Source of the DNA: Bacillus proteolyticus
Lineage (GTDB): Bacteria > Bacillota > Bacilli > Bacillales > Bacillaceae_G
DNA length: 64,000 nt
Direction of reading: 5' to 3'
Assembly (NCBI RefSeq): GCF_001884065.1
Contig: NZ_MACH01000068.1
Location: 1 to 64,000 of the forward strand
Shown piece after piece: positions 25,861 to 35,797 of the stretch. The notes beneath the pieces are model-generated. The model was not told the DNA's origin. It saw only the letters and a list, made by a program, of their open reading frames with translations, and did not search any database. The stretch's first letter is position 1, and the number at the start of each line of letters is the position of its first letter. The position numbers and the translations under genes are program-made.

Positions 25861-26578
25861 ACTTATGTAATTGAGATGCAATAATATCCTGTGTATGCTT
25901 CGTTAATTCTTTAATATCCATATTCGCATACTCTTCAGGTGTAATCGGCTTAGAAATTGTTACTGTTGCATGAGCTGGTTTCATGCGATTTCCATTCGCT
26001 TCAAACATTTTATATGTACCATCTAACGTTACTGGTAAGATTGCTACACCAGATTTTACTGCTAGGTGAAAACTCCCCGCTTTAAACTCTCCAATTTCGC
26101 CACCCTTACTTCTCGTTCCTTCAGGGAAAATTACGATAGAATGTCCATTCTTTAATAGTTCAATTCCATCTTTAATCGCTTGAAGAGATTGACGACGATC
26201 ATCACGAACCATAAATACACAATTCATAAGTTCCATCCAAGTTGGTACAACTGGAAATTTCTTAATCTCTGCCTTTGAAACGAATCCAATTGGTTTATTT
26301 AAGTAACCTAGTAAAACAGGGATATCCATATTACTTTGATGATTACTTACAACTAGTACTGGCTTGTCTTTCGGAACATTTTCAAGTCCTTTTACTTCTA
26401 CTGTCCCCCCAGCAACACGTACCATTTTTTTACCAAACCAATTTGTCGTTTTATACACAGCATTATCTTTTTCTTCCGGTGACATCGTATTTACTTGTTT
26501 TTTAAGACGCCACATTCTCGGTGTAATCGCAATTACGATTAAAATTAAATAAAAGATTTTAAAAAACGTTTGAATCAT
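25859..26578 (-). CDS. plsC: 1-acyl-sn-glycerol-3-phosphate acyltransferase
   Basis: 239 residues. An N-terminal membrane helix (5-22) is followed by the acyltransferase motifs NHQSNMD (H-X4-D, near residue 82), FVSKAEIKKFP and FPEGTRSKGG (near 155). It adds the second acyl chain to lysophosphatidate in phospholipid synthesis. GGGGGTTCT-type site before the ATG. Convergent with hlyIII, a neighbourhood I recall from the B. subtilis yplQ-ypkP region. Confidence 0.9.
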   Translation of the reverse strand: MIQTFFKIFYLILIVIAITPRMWRLKKQVNTMSPEEKDNAVYKTTNWFGKKMVRVAGGTVEVKGLENVPKDKPVLVVSNHQSNMDIPVLLGYLNKPIGFVSKAEIKKFPVVPTWMELMNCVFMVRDDRRQSLQAIKDGIELLKNGHSIVIFPEGTRSKGGEIGEFKAGSFHLAVKSGVAILPVTLDGTYKMFEANGNRMKPAHATVTISKPITPEEYANMDIKELTKHTQDIIASQLHK

Positions 26579-26645
26579 ACAGAACCCCCACCTATTATCA
26601 TTCCGACCTTCATTATACTAGACAAACGAAGGAAAAAGAAGAAAA

Positions 26646-26675
26646 AATGTCCAAACAACAAGTGTTTGGACATTT
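26646..26675. terminator. terminator after azoR
   Basis: TGTCCAAACA-ACAAG-TGTTTGGACA with flanking A/T tracts, lying between azoR and plsC. Confidence 0.7.
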
Positions 26676-26689
26676 TTAAGTATTCTATA

Positions 26690-27325
26690 TTAGAAACGTT
26701 TTGCTAATTCACGAGCATTAGCAATTGCTGCTTCTTTAATTTCTGGTGCTTTTTCAGGGTTTGCATTCATACCTTCAACTGCAATATATTCAGTATCATT
26801 TACACCAATGAATCCTAATACTGTTTTTAAGTGATTGCGACCGAAGTCTACAGCTGCATATGCTCCTTCAGAATAAACGCCACCTGTCGCTTGAATGTGA
26901 AGTGCTTTTTTGCCTTCTAATAAGCCAACTGGACCATTTTCAGTATATTTGAATGTTTTACCTGCGATTGCTACGTTATCTAAGTATGCTTTTACTACTG
27001 GTGGATAGCTAAAGTTCCACATTGGAGTTACGAATACATAACGATCTGCATGCATAAATGTTTCTAGGTTTGTGTTCATTGCTGCTACTTTTTGTTGTTG
27101 AACTTCAGTTAAAGTTTCAAAACCTTCACCTGCTGCAAATTTACCCCAAGCAGCAAATACATCTGCATCAATTGCTGGTACGACAGTATTAAATAAATCA
27201 ACTGTTACAACTTCGTCTTGTGGATGCTTGTTTTTGTAAGCTTCGATGAAAGCTTCTCCTACTGCCATTCCGAAAGAACCTTCTGCTGAATTTGGATTTG
27301 CTGTGATAAATAGTACTTTTGTCAT
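26690..27325 (-). CDS. azoR: FMN-dependent NADH-azoreductase
   Basis: 211 residues, flavodoxin-like fold. The N-terminal LFITANPNSAEGSFGM phosphate-binding loop, FVTPMWNFSYPPVVKAYLDN (near 97-116) and the FMN-contacting ATGGVYSEG are as in AzoR/AcpD proteins. It reduces quinones and azo dyes with NADH. It has its own strong σA promoter overlapped by palindromic sites, suggesting induction by quinone or thiol stress as for other Bacillus azoreductases. Confidence 0.9.
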   Translation of the reverse strand: MTKVLFITANPNSAEGSFGMAVGEAFIEAYKNKHPQDEVVTVDLFNTVVPAIDADVFAAWGKFAAGEGFETLTEVQQQKVAAMNTNLETFMHADRYVFVTPMWNFSYPPVVKAYLDNVAIAGKTFKYTENGPVGLLEGKKALHIQATGGVYSEGAYAAVDFGRNHLKTVLGFIGVNDTEYIAVEGMNANPEKAPEIKEAAIANARELAKRF

Positions 27326-27375
27326 TGTATTCTCTCCCTTTTTACATTTTATCTTTAATTTGAGATTTATGTTTT

Positions 27376-27432
27376 GTAAGTAAATAACTTACCTTATGTA
27401 AGTATAATACAAAAAGTTATACTTGCTGTCAA
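27376..27432 (-). promoter_or_regulatory. azoR promoter with tandem palindromic operators
   Basis: On the minus strand TTGACA (27427-27432) and TATTAT (27404-27409) are exactly 17 bp apart. Two overlapping palindromes share one half-site downstream of the -10: ACTTAC-N5-GTAAGT (27387-27403) and GTAAGT-N5-ACTTAC (27376-27392). A further GTAAGT lies upstream near 27455. A repressor bound here would block initiation; MarR/DUF24-type regulators (YodB-like) are the obvious candidates by analogy. Confidence 0.7.
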
Positions 27433-27520
27433 TAAAAAATAGCTACTTTTTTTCGTAAGTTAATAAGTTATGTAGTTTCATTTTACTTTTGTATATAAAC
27501 ATTAAGATTTTAACCAAATA

Positions 27521-27556
27521 AAAAACTACCTCCCTATTTCATGGAGGTAGTTTCTA
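27521..27556. terminator. terminator after pbp
   Basis: AAACTACCTCC-CTATTTCAT-GGAGGTAGTTT: an 11-bp perfect stem just past the PBP stop. Confidence 0.8.
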
Positions 27557-27563
27557 TCAATTT

Positions 27564-29549
27564 CTATTTTTGAAAAATATGTTTCACTTTTTCAGCTGGA
27601 ATGTTACTTCCGCCTCTACCTTTTACATCTTCAATCATCATTGTAATGACCATATCAGGTGAATTTAAATCAAACGCAGCGAACCAGCCTAGTTCTTTTC
27701 CTTCGGCCTCTTTAGATACTTTTAATTCCGCTGTACCTGTTTTTCCAGCAAGAGTCATTCCATCAATTTTAGCAATTTTCCCTGTACCATCTGGATCATT
27801 AATTACTTTTGTTAAAGCAGTTTTTAATATATCTTGATTTCCTTTAGAAATCACATTTTCTTTCCAAGCTTTTGGTTGTTTATCTGTTTTAATGATATAC
27901 GGCGTGGGAATCGTTCCATCATTTACAATTGGCGCATACGTTAAAGCTAAATGAAGAGGAGTCATTAACACTTGTCCTTGTCCATAACCTGTGTCTGCCA
28001 TTTGAATATCATTTTTAATACCATCATTTGCGATTTTAGAAGCTGGGAATCCATATTCAATTGGTAATTTCTCATCGAATCCGAATTTTTTCGCTTCACT
28101 CATAAATTTGTCTTTCCCAATTTTTAACGCTTCTTGTGCGAAGTAAATATTATCCGAGTATTTCATTGCCTTATCAAGATCAATCGGATTTGCATCTTTC
28201 ACACGCGTTACATAATAATTACCCCAAGAAGAATCTTTTGTCCATTTCAATCCTTCAATTTTCAACTCTTCTTTTGGATCAATCGTTTTTGTTTCAAGAC
28301 CAATTGCAGCTGTAATTGGCTTAAATACAGAACCTGGTACCGATAATTGTGTAAAACGATTCGTCATTGGTTTTTTCGGATCATTATTCCAAGCTTCGCG
28401 TTGTGCTTTCGATGTTCCTCGTGCAATTAAATTAGGATCATAAGCTGGACTACTTACAAGAGCAATTGTTTCTCCACTTTTCGGATTAATCGCCGCACTT
28501 GAACCAGCTTCTCCCTTCATTTCATTATACGTTTTTTCTTGAACAACACTATCAATAGTTAAAGTTACATTTTCTCCATCAACAGCATCTGTTTTTGCCA
28601 AATTTTTAATTTCTTTTCCTTGTGCATCTTCTACAAAGACACGGCCACCCTTTTTACCGCGTAGCTTTTCTTCCAACACTTGCTCTAATCCAGCCTTACC
28701 AACTGGCTCATCAGCTTGATAGCCTTTCTTTTGTAGCGTTTTTAAATCTTCAGCATTTACCTTTCCGATATAACCAGTTAGATGAGCTGCAGCTTCCCCT
28801 AACGGATATGTACGAACATTTACAGGTTTTGTTACAACACCAGGTAAATCAAGATACGTATTTTGCGTTGTCCCTTCAGGTAAAATTCCAATTGGTACGA
28901 GATACCCTGGTTTTACCCATTTAGCAGCTAGTTTTTGATCAATTTCTTCTACAGACATATTTAGCAACTTCGCTATCGTTTCCTTCGTTTGCGGAGCAGC
29001 ATCTCCTAATTTTTCTGGAATCATTCCAATTTCAGAAGCTTTACCATTTACCGCAAGATATTTACCGTTACGGTCATATATTTCTCCACGTTTTGGTTGC
29101 GTCGTTTGCATACGCACTTTACTATCTTTTGTCATGCCTGGGAATATAAAATCAGGAGTCCAATCTATTTTCCATGATTCTTTATCTCCATCTTTTTCTT
29201 TCACCATTTTCGCTTCATGGCCAAAAGTGACTTTACCACCAACTGTATCCATGCTTACCTTAAAAGGAACAGGGCCTTCATCTTTTTTATCTTCTTTTAC
29301 TTCCCCTGTTTCTACCTTTAAGTCTTTCACTTCGATACCAGAATATATCTTTTCATATTTCTCAGTAAACTCTTTCTTTGAAATATCTTTTTTTGCATTT
29401 TCTGATAATTGATCATACATATCTGCAAATTTTTGTTTATTCCATGCTTTCGCATATGTATCAAACGCTTCTTGTGGTTTTTCTTCTTTACCGCATCCGA
29501 CTAACATGAATGTTAAGCAAAGAAATAGAATCCCCCATATCTTTCTCAA
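27564..29549 (-). CDS. penicillin-binding protein, class B, MecA/PBP3-like
   Basis: 661-residue D,D-transpeptidase. The lipobox is MLVGC (Cys 19). It has an NTF2-like MecA N-domain (about 25-145), a PBP dimer domain (~150-320) and a transpeptidase domain with SVFK (S-X2-K), SDN and KTGTAE motifs in order. It cross-links peptidoglycan outside the cell. It is similar in size and order to B. subtilis PbpC (PBP3) and to staphylococcal PBP2a, which share the low-affinity class architecture; resistance cannot be inferred from this alone. Monocistronic. Confidence 0.9.
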   Translation of the reverse strand: MRKIWGILFLCLTFMLVGCGKEEKPQEAFDTYAKAWNKQKFADMYDQLSENAKKDISKKEFTEKYEKIYSGIEVKDLKVETGEVKEDKKDEGPVPFKVSMDTVGGKVTFGHEAKMVKEKDGDKESWKIDWTPDFIFPGMTKDSKVRMQTTQPKRGEIYDRNGKYLAVNGKASEIGMIPEKLGDAAPQTKETIAKLLNMSVEEIDQKLAAKWVKPGYLVPIGILPEGTTQNTYLDLPGVVTKPVNVRTYPLGEAAAHLTGYIGKVNAEDLKTLQKKGYQADEPVGKAGLEQVLEEKLRGKKGGRVFVEDAQGKEIKNLAKTDAVDGENVTLTIDSVVQEKTYNEMKGEAGSSAAINPKSGETIALVSSPAYDPNLIARGTSKAQREAWNNDPKKPMTNRFTQLSVPGSVFKPITAAIGLETKTIDPKEELKIEGLKWTKDSSWGNYYVTRVKDANPIDLDKAMKYSDNIYFAQEALKIGKDKFMSEAKKFGFDEKLPIEYGFPASKIANDGIKNDIQMADTGYGQGQVLMTPLHLALTYAPIVNDGTIPTPYIIKTDKQPKAWKENVISKGNQDILKTALTKVINDPDGTGKIAKIDGMTLAGKTGTAELKVSKEAEGKELGWFAAFDLNSPDMVITMMIEDVKGRGGSNIPAEKVKHIFQK

Positions 29550-29670
29550 TCGATTCTCCTCCTCTTTCTACATTAATACTTTTGAAAATTTTAGCATTTT
29601 TCACATGCTATCTTTCATTATAGCACTATCGAATATCATCTATAAACTTACATTTATAAATACAAATAAA

Positions 29671-29703
29671 AAAATTGATGCGAATACTCACATCAATTTT
29701 TAT
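29671..29703. terminator. terminator after folA
   Basis: AAAAATTGATG-CGAATACTCA-CATCAATTTTT, just past the folA stop. Confidence 0.75.
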
Positions 29704-29719
29704 TATTATTATTATTATT
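29699..29719. repeat. short trinucleotide repeat at the folA 3' end
   Basis: About six tandem ATT/TTA units overlap the folA stop codon and continue into the terminator. A tract of this kind may vary in length between strains and shift the stop. Confidence 0.5.
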
Positions 29720-30203
29720 GTTGTTTCTCGTATACATGGTAATAATACGTATACGGATTTTTTTCATCCGTTAAACCTTGTTCTACAAAAATCTCTTTCC
29801 AATTTGTTATATCCATTTCTGGGAAGAATGTGTCTCCTTCAAATGCGTGGTGGATTTTTGTTATATATAACTTGTCTACATAAGGTAAAAAGAGATCATA
29901 AATTTGCGCTCCGCCAAAAATAAAAATCTCTTCTTCATTTTTACATAGTTCAAACACTTCTTCTACAGTATGAGCTACTTCGCAGCCTTCTACATGATAC
30001 CCTTCATTACGAGTTACAATAATATTACGTCTTCCAGGCAATGGTCTACCAATCGCTTCATAGTTTTTTCTTCCCATAATAAGCGGGTGGCCCATCGTCG
30101 TTTTCTTCACGTATTGTAATTCACTAGGTAAACGCCAAGGTAAGTTATTATCTTTCCCAATTACTCTATTCTCGTCCATTGCGACCATAAATGAAATAAT
30201 CAT
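29715..30203 (-). CDS. folA: dihydrofolate reductase
   Basis: 162 residues. The start MIISFMVAMDENRVIGKDNNLPW carries the Met20-type loop and the DNNLPWRLPSEL acidic region; GRKNYEAIGRPLPGRRNIIVT follows. It reduces dihydrofolate to tetrahydrofolate with NADPH. ATG 30203 has GAGGAG 9 nt upstream; the in-frame ATG at 30212 is too close to it. It lies 20 bp after thyA, with which it forms the usual thyA-folA pair that regenerates the folate oxidised by ThyA. Confidence 0.93.
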   Translation of the reverse strand: MIISFMVAMDENRVIGKDNNLPWRLPSELQYVKKTTMGHPLIMGRKNYEAIGRPLPGRRNIIVTRNEGYHVEGCEVAHTVEEVFELCKNEEEIFIFGGAQIYDLFLPYVDKLYITKIHHAFEGDTFFPEMDITNWKEIFVEQGLTDEKNPYTYYYHVYEKQQ

Positions 30204-30223
30204 TCTTTTCATCTCCTCTACAA

Positions 30224-31180
30224 TTACACTGCAACCGGTGCTTTAATTGCTGGGTGTGGATCGTATCCTTCAATCGTTAAATCTTCCATTTCAAAATCGA
30301 ACACAGATTTTACATCTGGATTTAATGTAAGTTTCGGGAATGGACGTGGTTCACGTGCCAACTGTTTTTCTACTTGTTCAAAATGATTCGTATAAATATG
30401 TGCATCACCAATTGTATGAACAAACTCGCCAACTTCAAGACCACATTCATGTGCAATTAAATGTGTTAGTAATGAATAGCTTGCGATGTTAAATGGAATC
30501 CCAAGGAATATGTCACCGCTTCTTTGATATAACTGACAAGAAAGCTTTCCATCTGCTACATAAAACTGGAATAGCGTATGACAAGGCGGTAAAGCCATGC
30601 TTGGTACATCCTCAGGATTCCAAGCAGAAACAATTAGTCGACGTGAATCTGGCGTTTTTTTAATCATTTCAATTACATCTTTTAGTTGATCAAGCGTTTC
30701 ACCAGCTGTCGTTTTCCAAGCACGCCATTGCTTTCCGTATACGTCTCCTAAATAACCATATTTATTCGAAAAATCATCATCTTCTAGAACGTTCTTTTTA
30801 AACAATTCCATTTGCTCATCGTATTGCTTCTTAAATTCCTCATCTTGTTGAGAGCGAAGACCGAAATCTGTCATATCAGGACCTTTATATTCGTCACTTT
30901 CTACCCAGCTCTTAAACGCCCATTCATTCCAAATATTATTATTATGTTGCAATAAATAACGAATATTTGTATCACCTTTCATAAACCAAAGCAGTTCACT
31001 TGCTACAAGGCGAAATGGGACTCTCTTAGTCGTTAATAAAGGAAATCCTTTACTTAGATCGAAACGCATTTGGTAACCAAATACAGATACAGTACCTGTC
31101 CCCGTACGATCTTCTTTCTTCGTACCGTGCTCCATTACATGACGGCATAAATTTAAGTATTCATATTCAGCATGTTTCAT
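30224..31180 (-). CDS. thyA: thymidylate synthase
   Basis: 318 residues, the longer form common in Bacillus (insert near residues 85-150). It has the catalytic Cys in [13 protein letters not shown], the dUMP-binding [17 protein letters not shown] and the C-terminal [13 protein letters not shown]. It methylates dUMP using methylenetetrahydrofolate. Immediately upstream of folA on the same strand. Confidence 0.95.
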   Translation of the reverse strand: MKHAEYEYLNLCRHVMEHGTKKEDRTGTGTVSVFGYQMRFDLSKGFPLLTTKRVPFRLVASELLWFMKGDTNIRYLLQHNNNIWNEWAFKSWVESDEYKGPDMTDFGLRSQQDEEFKKQYDEQMELFKKNVLEDDDFSNKYGYLGDVYGKQWRAWKTTAGETLDQLKDVIEMIKKTPDSRRLIVSAWNPEDVPSMALPPCHTLFQFYVADGKLSCQLYQRSGDIFLGIPFNIASYSLLTHLIAHECGLEVGEFVHTIGDAHIYTNHFEQVEKQLAREPRPFPKLTLNPDVKSVFDFEMEDLTIEGYDPHPAIKAPVAV

Positions 31181-31275
31181 ATGTAAGAAAACCTTCTTTC
31201 AATCTTATATGCAATTTATCATAACATGAAAAACAGCGAATTTAATAATCCAAATTAATAAAAAACATTTCTATA

Positions 31276-33867
31276 TTAACAGAATTCTACCTCATTTATT
31301 TTCTTACAAAATGTAAATTCATAATCGCCCGATCCTAGTTCCTTTTCAATCCTATCTCGCATTTCCCATTCAGCTTCCTGAATTCGTAACGTTGCTGTAG
31401 TATTTGCCGGTACTGAGACATTTAATATAGCTTGTTCATGTTCTACACGCCAATCAATTTTAATTTCTCCATACGCTGTTTCACGCTTTATATTAATCCA
31501 TTCTAGATTGGAATCAAAATGAGGCTGGATATAAAAATGTTTATATACAAGCTTTGTTTCATTCACTTCTAACCCAACAATATATCGGTATATCCATTCA
31601 ACGATAGAACCGTATGCGTAATGATTATAAGAATTCATGCTATCCTTCCAAAGTGTTCCATCTTCTTTCACACCATCCCAATGTTCCCAAATGGTTGTAG
31701 CTCCTTTCTTCACTTGATATAACCAAGAGGGATAATCTTCATGAAATAGAAGCTTACAAGCAAGGTCGTGACGGTTAAACTTGCTTAATATTAAATTCAA
31801 GTACGGAGTTCCTATAAAACCAGTTGTTAAATGATTTTTATTTTCTTTTATAAGCACAATTAAGCGATTAAATACTTTCTCCTTCACATTATCATTTATT
31901 AATTCAAACAACAGCACCAATACATGGGCAGTTTGGGTATCTGAAATTAATCTACCATTTGGTGTAACGAATTCATTTTGAAATGCTTGAACAATATTTG
32001 CATGTAACTCTTCATAAAACCTAGCATCTGTTTTTTCACCTAAAATCCCAGCAATTCTTTGTAAAAGCGATGTAGAATACGCATAGAAAGCCGTCGCAAT
32101 AAAATACTTGTCTGTTTCGCCTTCATACACATCTGGTTTCGTATCTAATGCAAGCCAATCTCCTAAATGATAACCTGTATCCCATGTATACTCGTTATCA
32201 CCTTGTGAACGTATGTAATCTATATACTTCTTCATACTGTCATATTGTTCTTTTAAAATCAATACATCCCCGTAATGCAAATAATGAACCCACGGACAAA
32301 TAATGGCTGCATCGCCCCAACCTCCAGAAGTATCAAGATCAAAATCCGCTCTTTTTCCAAACGCATCTGGAATAACTAAAGGCACAGCTCCGTTAACATT
32401 TTGATCTAATGATAAATCTTGGAGCCATTTCTTAAAGAACGATTGAACATTCATGATTTGTGTAGCTGTCCCGATGAACATTTGTGCATCTCCTGTCCAT
32501 CCAAGTCGATCATCACGCTGTGGACAATCTGTTGGCACATCAAAGAAGTTACCTCTTTGGGACCATTCCACATTATGATGAAGCTGATTGATTAATGGAT
32601 TGGACGTTTCGAACTCAGTCGCTTTTTCCATATCAGTATGCAATACAATCCCCTCAAAATCTGTTATTTGAGGTGGTTGGGTTAATCCACTTATTTTCAC
32701 ATACCTAAAACCTTGATATGTAAAATGAGGCTCAAACTTTTCCTCAGCTTCTCCTTTTGCTATATATACTATTTTTTGTTTTGCCTTTCGGAGATTTCCA
32801 GTATAAAAACTACCGTCTTTATTTAATATTTCAGCATGTTGTAATTCTATCTTTTGTCCACTATAAACATGACGAACTGTAAATCGCACCCAGCCCACCA
32901 TATTTTGTCCCATGTCAATGAGCCACTCATGATTTGGTAGTTTTGAAATAGAGATTGGTTTTATGATTTTCATTTTACGAATCGATTCGTTTTCTTGTGC
33001 AACAATTATTCGTTTAGAATGACCAATTACTTCCACATTCTCTAACTCTTGCCCACTTTCTTCTAACCTAGCGTCGTAAACTTCTCCTTCATAAATTTCA
33101 GAATACAAAATAGGGCTTTTTTCTACCTTCCACGTTTCGTCTGTTACAATTTTTTCTTTCGTTCCATCCTCATACGTTATATGTATTTGAGCAATAATCG
33201 CACGTCTTCCCCCGTAATAATTACGTACATGATGCATTGTAAGCGGTCCTTTAAACCATCCATTACCTACCAGTATAGAAATAGCATTGTGCTCATCCTT
33301 TAATAAATGCGTTATATCGAACGTTTGATACAATACTCTCTTATCATAACTCGTCCATCCAGGAGTAAAGTAACTCTCTCCAATACGCTCTCCATTTATA
33401 GCGGCCTCATATAATCCTAAACTTGTTATATATAAACGTGCTTTTTTTACTAATTTTTTAATAAAAATATTTTTATTAAAGGACATAACTTGTGTTCGCT
33501 CTTTTTTTGCAGCAATCCAGTTTCCCGTCCAATTGTCACTTTGTAATCCAGTCTCCCAAAATGCTACTTTTGACCAAGATGACTCTTCTTCATGATTATC
33601 CCACACCTTCACTCGATAAAAATAGCGTGTCTCCGTTCTATATAGAAAGGAATTGATCGGTATATGTAAACTTTGATCTGTTTCTACTTTCTGTGAATCA
33701 AATACTATATTTTCAAAATCTTTATCCTTCGCAACTTGCAATTGATAAGCACGTTGTTTGACATTTCGGTTATTCGACTCAAGCTGCCAACTAATTTTAA
33801 CAGCTTTTGAATCTATGCCTATCGGATTAATTTTATTATCGCAAAGTATTTTCTTTATTGTTAGCAC
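31276..33867 (-). CDS. α-L-rhamnosidase, glycoside hydrolase family 78
   Basis: 863 residues. Fibronectin-III-like N-domains (about 1-110) are followed by β-domains with the W-rich YITSLGLYEAAINGERIG, and a six-hairpin (α/α)6 catalytic domain with DVPTDCPQRDDRLGWTGD (near 455) and a general-acid-type Glu in TTIWEHWDG (near 715). No signal peptide, so it acts on imported rhamnosides. No transporter or regulator for plant glycosides flanks it, and it lies alone in the accessory stretch between thyA and ypjP. Confidence 0.9.
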   Translation of the reverse strand: MLTIKKILCDNKINPIGIDSKAVKISWQLESNNRNVKQRAYQLQVAKDKDFENIVFDSQKVETDQSLHIPINSFLYRTETRYFYRVKVWDNHEEESSWSKVAFWETGLQSDNWTGNWIAAKKERTQVMSFNKNIFIKKLVKKARLYITSLGLYEAAINGERIGESYFTPGWTSYDKRVLYQTFDITHLLKDEHNAISILVGNGWFKGPLTMHHVRNYYGGRRAIIAQIHITYEDGTKEKIVTDETWKVEKSPILYSEIYEGEVYDARLEESGQELENVEVIGHSKRIIVAQENESIRKMKIIKPISISKLPNHEWLIDMGQNMVGWVRFTVRHVYSGQKIELQHAEILNKDGSFYTGNLRKAKQKIVYIAKGEAEEKFEPHFTYQGFRYVKISGLTQPPQITDFEGIVLHTDMEKATEFETSNPLINQLHHNVEWSQRGNFFDVPTDCPQRDDRLGWTGDAQMFIGTATQIMNVQSFFKKWLQDLSLDQNVNGAVPLVIPDAFGKRADFDLDTSGGWGDAAIICPWVHYLHYGDVLILKEQYDSMKKYIDYIRSQGDNEYTWDTGYHLGDWLALDTKPDVYEGETDKYFIATAFYAYSTSLLQRIAGILGEKTDARFYEELHANIVQAFQNEFVTPNGRLISDTQTAHVLVLLFELINDNVKEKVFNRLIVLIKENKNHLTTGFIGTPYLNLILSKFNRHDLACKLLFHEDYPSWLYQVKKGATTIWEHWDGVKEDGTLWKDSMNSYNHYAYGSIVEWIYRYIVGLEVNETKLVYKHFYIQPHFDSNLEWINIKRETAYGEIKIDWRVEHEQAILNVSVPANTTATLRIQEAEWEMRDRIEKELGSGDYEFTFCKKINEVEFC

Positions 33868-34051
33868 GCTTTTTCACCCTCTCTTCTCAAATCCAATTTA
33901 AATTAATTATAATAAAAATAAAATTCTAAATAAATAATAATTTTATTTATTCTTACAAAATTATTAACTTTCTGTATTTAAAAAGGGTTTCACTTTTCTA
34001 TTACAGAAAGTATAGTGCGGAACATAAAAATTATATTTGGAGGTTGAAAGC

Positions 34052-35509
34052 ATGTCTAAAATCAAAACTCCTGTTTTAAGTACGTTACAACATAAGGTTG
34101 AGAAGATGATGAAGGATTTAAACGTTCCTGGCGCTGCTATAGCTGTTATAAAAGATGGCGAAGTAATCATTTCAGAAGGTTTTGGCTATCGAAACATAGA
34201 GAAAAAAGAGGCTGTTACTCCGCAGACACGATTCGCAATCGGTTCCGCAACGAAAGCATTCGGGACACTTTCATTAAGCTTACTAGCACAGCAAAAAAAA
34301 TTTAATTGGGATACCCCTGTCCAATCTTACGTACCTAACTTCTCTCTATCCGATATGCTCGCTAACTCGCAAGCTACAGGACGAGATTTGGCTTCTCATC
34401 GAACTGGTGTAAGTCGTCATGAGGCTCTCTGGTACAGCTCTTCCTTATCTCGAAAAGATCTAGTTGAAAAAATAAAACATTTACCACTTGATGCGCCGTT
34501 CCGAACAGCGTTTCTATATAACAACTTAATGTATGCGACAATTAGCTACATTGTGGAAAACATTACAAATCAAATGTGGGAACAATACGTTACAGAACAT
34601 ATTTTAGAGCCTTTAAATATGAATCAAACAAATTTCTCTGTTACAGACTCACAAAATACAGACGATTATGCTTTACCTTACATGGAAAATGACGGTGAAA
34701 TAAAAGAAGTTCCATTCCGTAATATCGATACAGTTGGCGCTGCTGGATGCATTAATTCTACAATTGAAGATATGGCAAATTGGGTACTTCTTCACTTAAA
34801 CGAAGGAAAGTTTGGAGATCATGAATTAATCTCCTCTGAATTATTACAACAAATGTATACACCACACAATTCCATTCCAGATCAACCAGTTCTATCACTC
34901 CCTGAATCTCCATTAAATAGTTACGGCCTTGGTTGGTTTATTAGCGCTTATCGTGGTAATAAAGTGATTCATCATGGCGGTAATATTGATGGATTTTCGG
35001 CACTTGTTTCATTCATGCCAAAAGAAAATGTAGGCCTTGTCATTTTAACGAATGCCGGAAGCACATTACTCCCTACTTATCTTGCTAACCAAATTTATGA
35101 CGATCTACTTGAATTAGAAGGCATCGATTGGCATAAACGTGCTGTTGAAGATACTGAAAAAATGAAGGAAATGATGAAAGAAGCAACTGAATCCCTTCCT
35201 GAACAAATTAAAGGGACTGCACCTTCTCACAAGTTAGAGGATTATACTGGTACTTTTGAACATCCTGCTTATGGAGCATTACAAGTATATAAACGGGATG
35301 ATTCATTACACGTACAATTTATGGAGATGGAGATTCAATTACAGCATCATCATTACGACATTTTCTCCGCACCAGTTGACTTGTTCCAAGCAAAAATGAA
35401 TCTATTATTTGCATATGAAATGAATGTGAATGGTGAATTCCCATCACTTCAGTTACATGTGCCCGCTATGCTAAGTACTCAGCCGCTTACATTTACTAAA
35501 ATTGAATAG
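34052..35509 (+). CDS. serine hydrolase, β-lactamase/class C-like
   Basis: 485 residues. The class C penicillin-binding fold has the nucleophile in GSATKAFG (S-X2-K, near residue 66), YNN (Y-X-N, near 160) and HHGG as the third motif (near 308). A C-terminal ~100-residue lipocalin-like domain (YTGTFEHPAYGALQVYKR…) follows. No signal peptide is seen, so a cytoplasmic esterase or D-aminopeptidase is more likely than a secreted β-lactamase. ATG 34052 follows GGAGGT by 8 nt. Divergent from the rhamnosidase. Confidence 0.85.
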   Translation: MSKIKTPVLSTLQHKVEKMMKDLNVPGAAIAVIKDGEVIISEGFGYRNIEKKEAVTPQTRFAIGSATKAFGTLSLSLLAQQKKFNWDTPVQSYVPNFSLSDMLANSQATGRDLASHRTGVSRHEALWYSSSLSRKDLVEKIKHLPLDAPFRTAFLYNNLMYATISYIVENITNQMWEQYVTEHILEPLNMNQTNFSVTDSQNTDDYALPYMENDGEIKEVPFRNIDTVGAAGCINSTIEDMANWVLLHLNEGKFGDHELISSELLQQMYTPHNSIPDQPVLSLPESPLNSYGLGWFISAYRGNKVIHHGGNIDGFSALVSFMPKENVGLVILTNAGSTLLPTYLANQIYDDLLELEGIDWHKRAVEDTEKMKEMMKEATESLPEQIKGTAPSHKLEDYTGTFEHPAYGALQVYKRDDSLHVQFMEMEIQLQHHHYDIFSAPVDLFQAKMNLLFAYEMNVNGEFPSLQLHVPAMLSTQPLTFTKIE

Positions 35510-35516
35510 TTAATTT

Positions 35517-35549
35517 CATAGAGGGAAGCTTTCGCTTCTCTCTATTTTT
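35517..35549 (+). terminator. terminator
   Basis: ATAGAGGGAAGC-TTTC-GCTTCTCTCTATTTTTT directly after the serine hydrolase gene. Confidence 0.75.
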
Positions 35550-35645
35550 TCACAAGTAGAAATTTCATCTAAAACCATTAATTTATTTATCTAATTAAAC
35601 AAATAATACTTTAGCACTACTCAAACCATTCATCATTATATAAGC

Positions 35646-35789
35646 TCAAAATACTCCTTTAGCATGTAAAAAAAGAGCAATCTTATTAGTTGGTTCATAT
35701 AAACTATTGGATATTTGTAAGTCTGTAAATGCAAAGATACATAGTAAAATAGCAAAGCTAGCAATTAATATCACTTTTCTATTTTTCAT
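35646..35789 (-). CDS. possible 47-residue exported or membrane peptide
   Basis: ATG at 35789 (a second ATG directly before it) with GGAG 6-7 nt upstream, beginning 8 bp after the stop of the α/β hydrolase gene, so coupling is likely. The peptide has a basic N-terminus (MKNRK), a 16-residue hydrophobic stretch and a 25-residue polar tail ending HAKGVF. Architecture resembles pre-pheromone peptides of the group (PapR/NprX), but no sequence match is claimed. No homologue recognised. Confidence 0.45.
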   Translation of the reverse strand: MKNRKVILIASFAILLCIFAFTDLQISNSLYEPTNKIALFLHAKGVF

Positions 35790-35797
35790 CATGCTCC

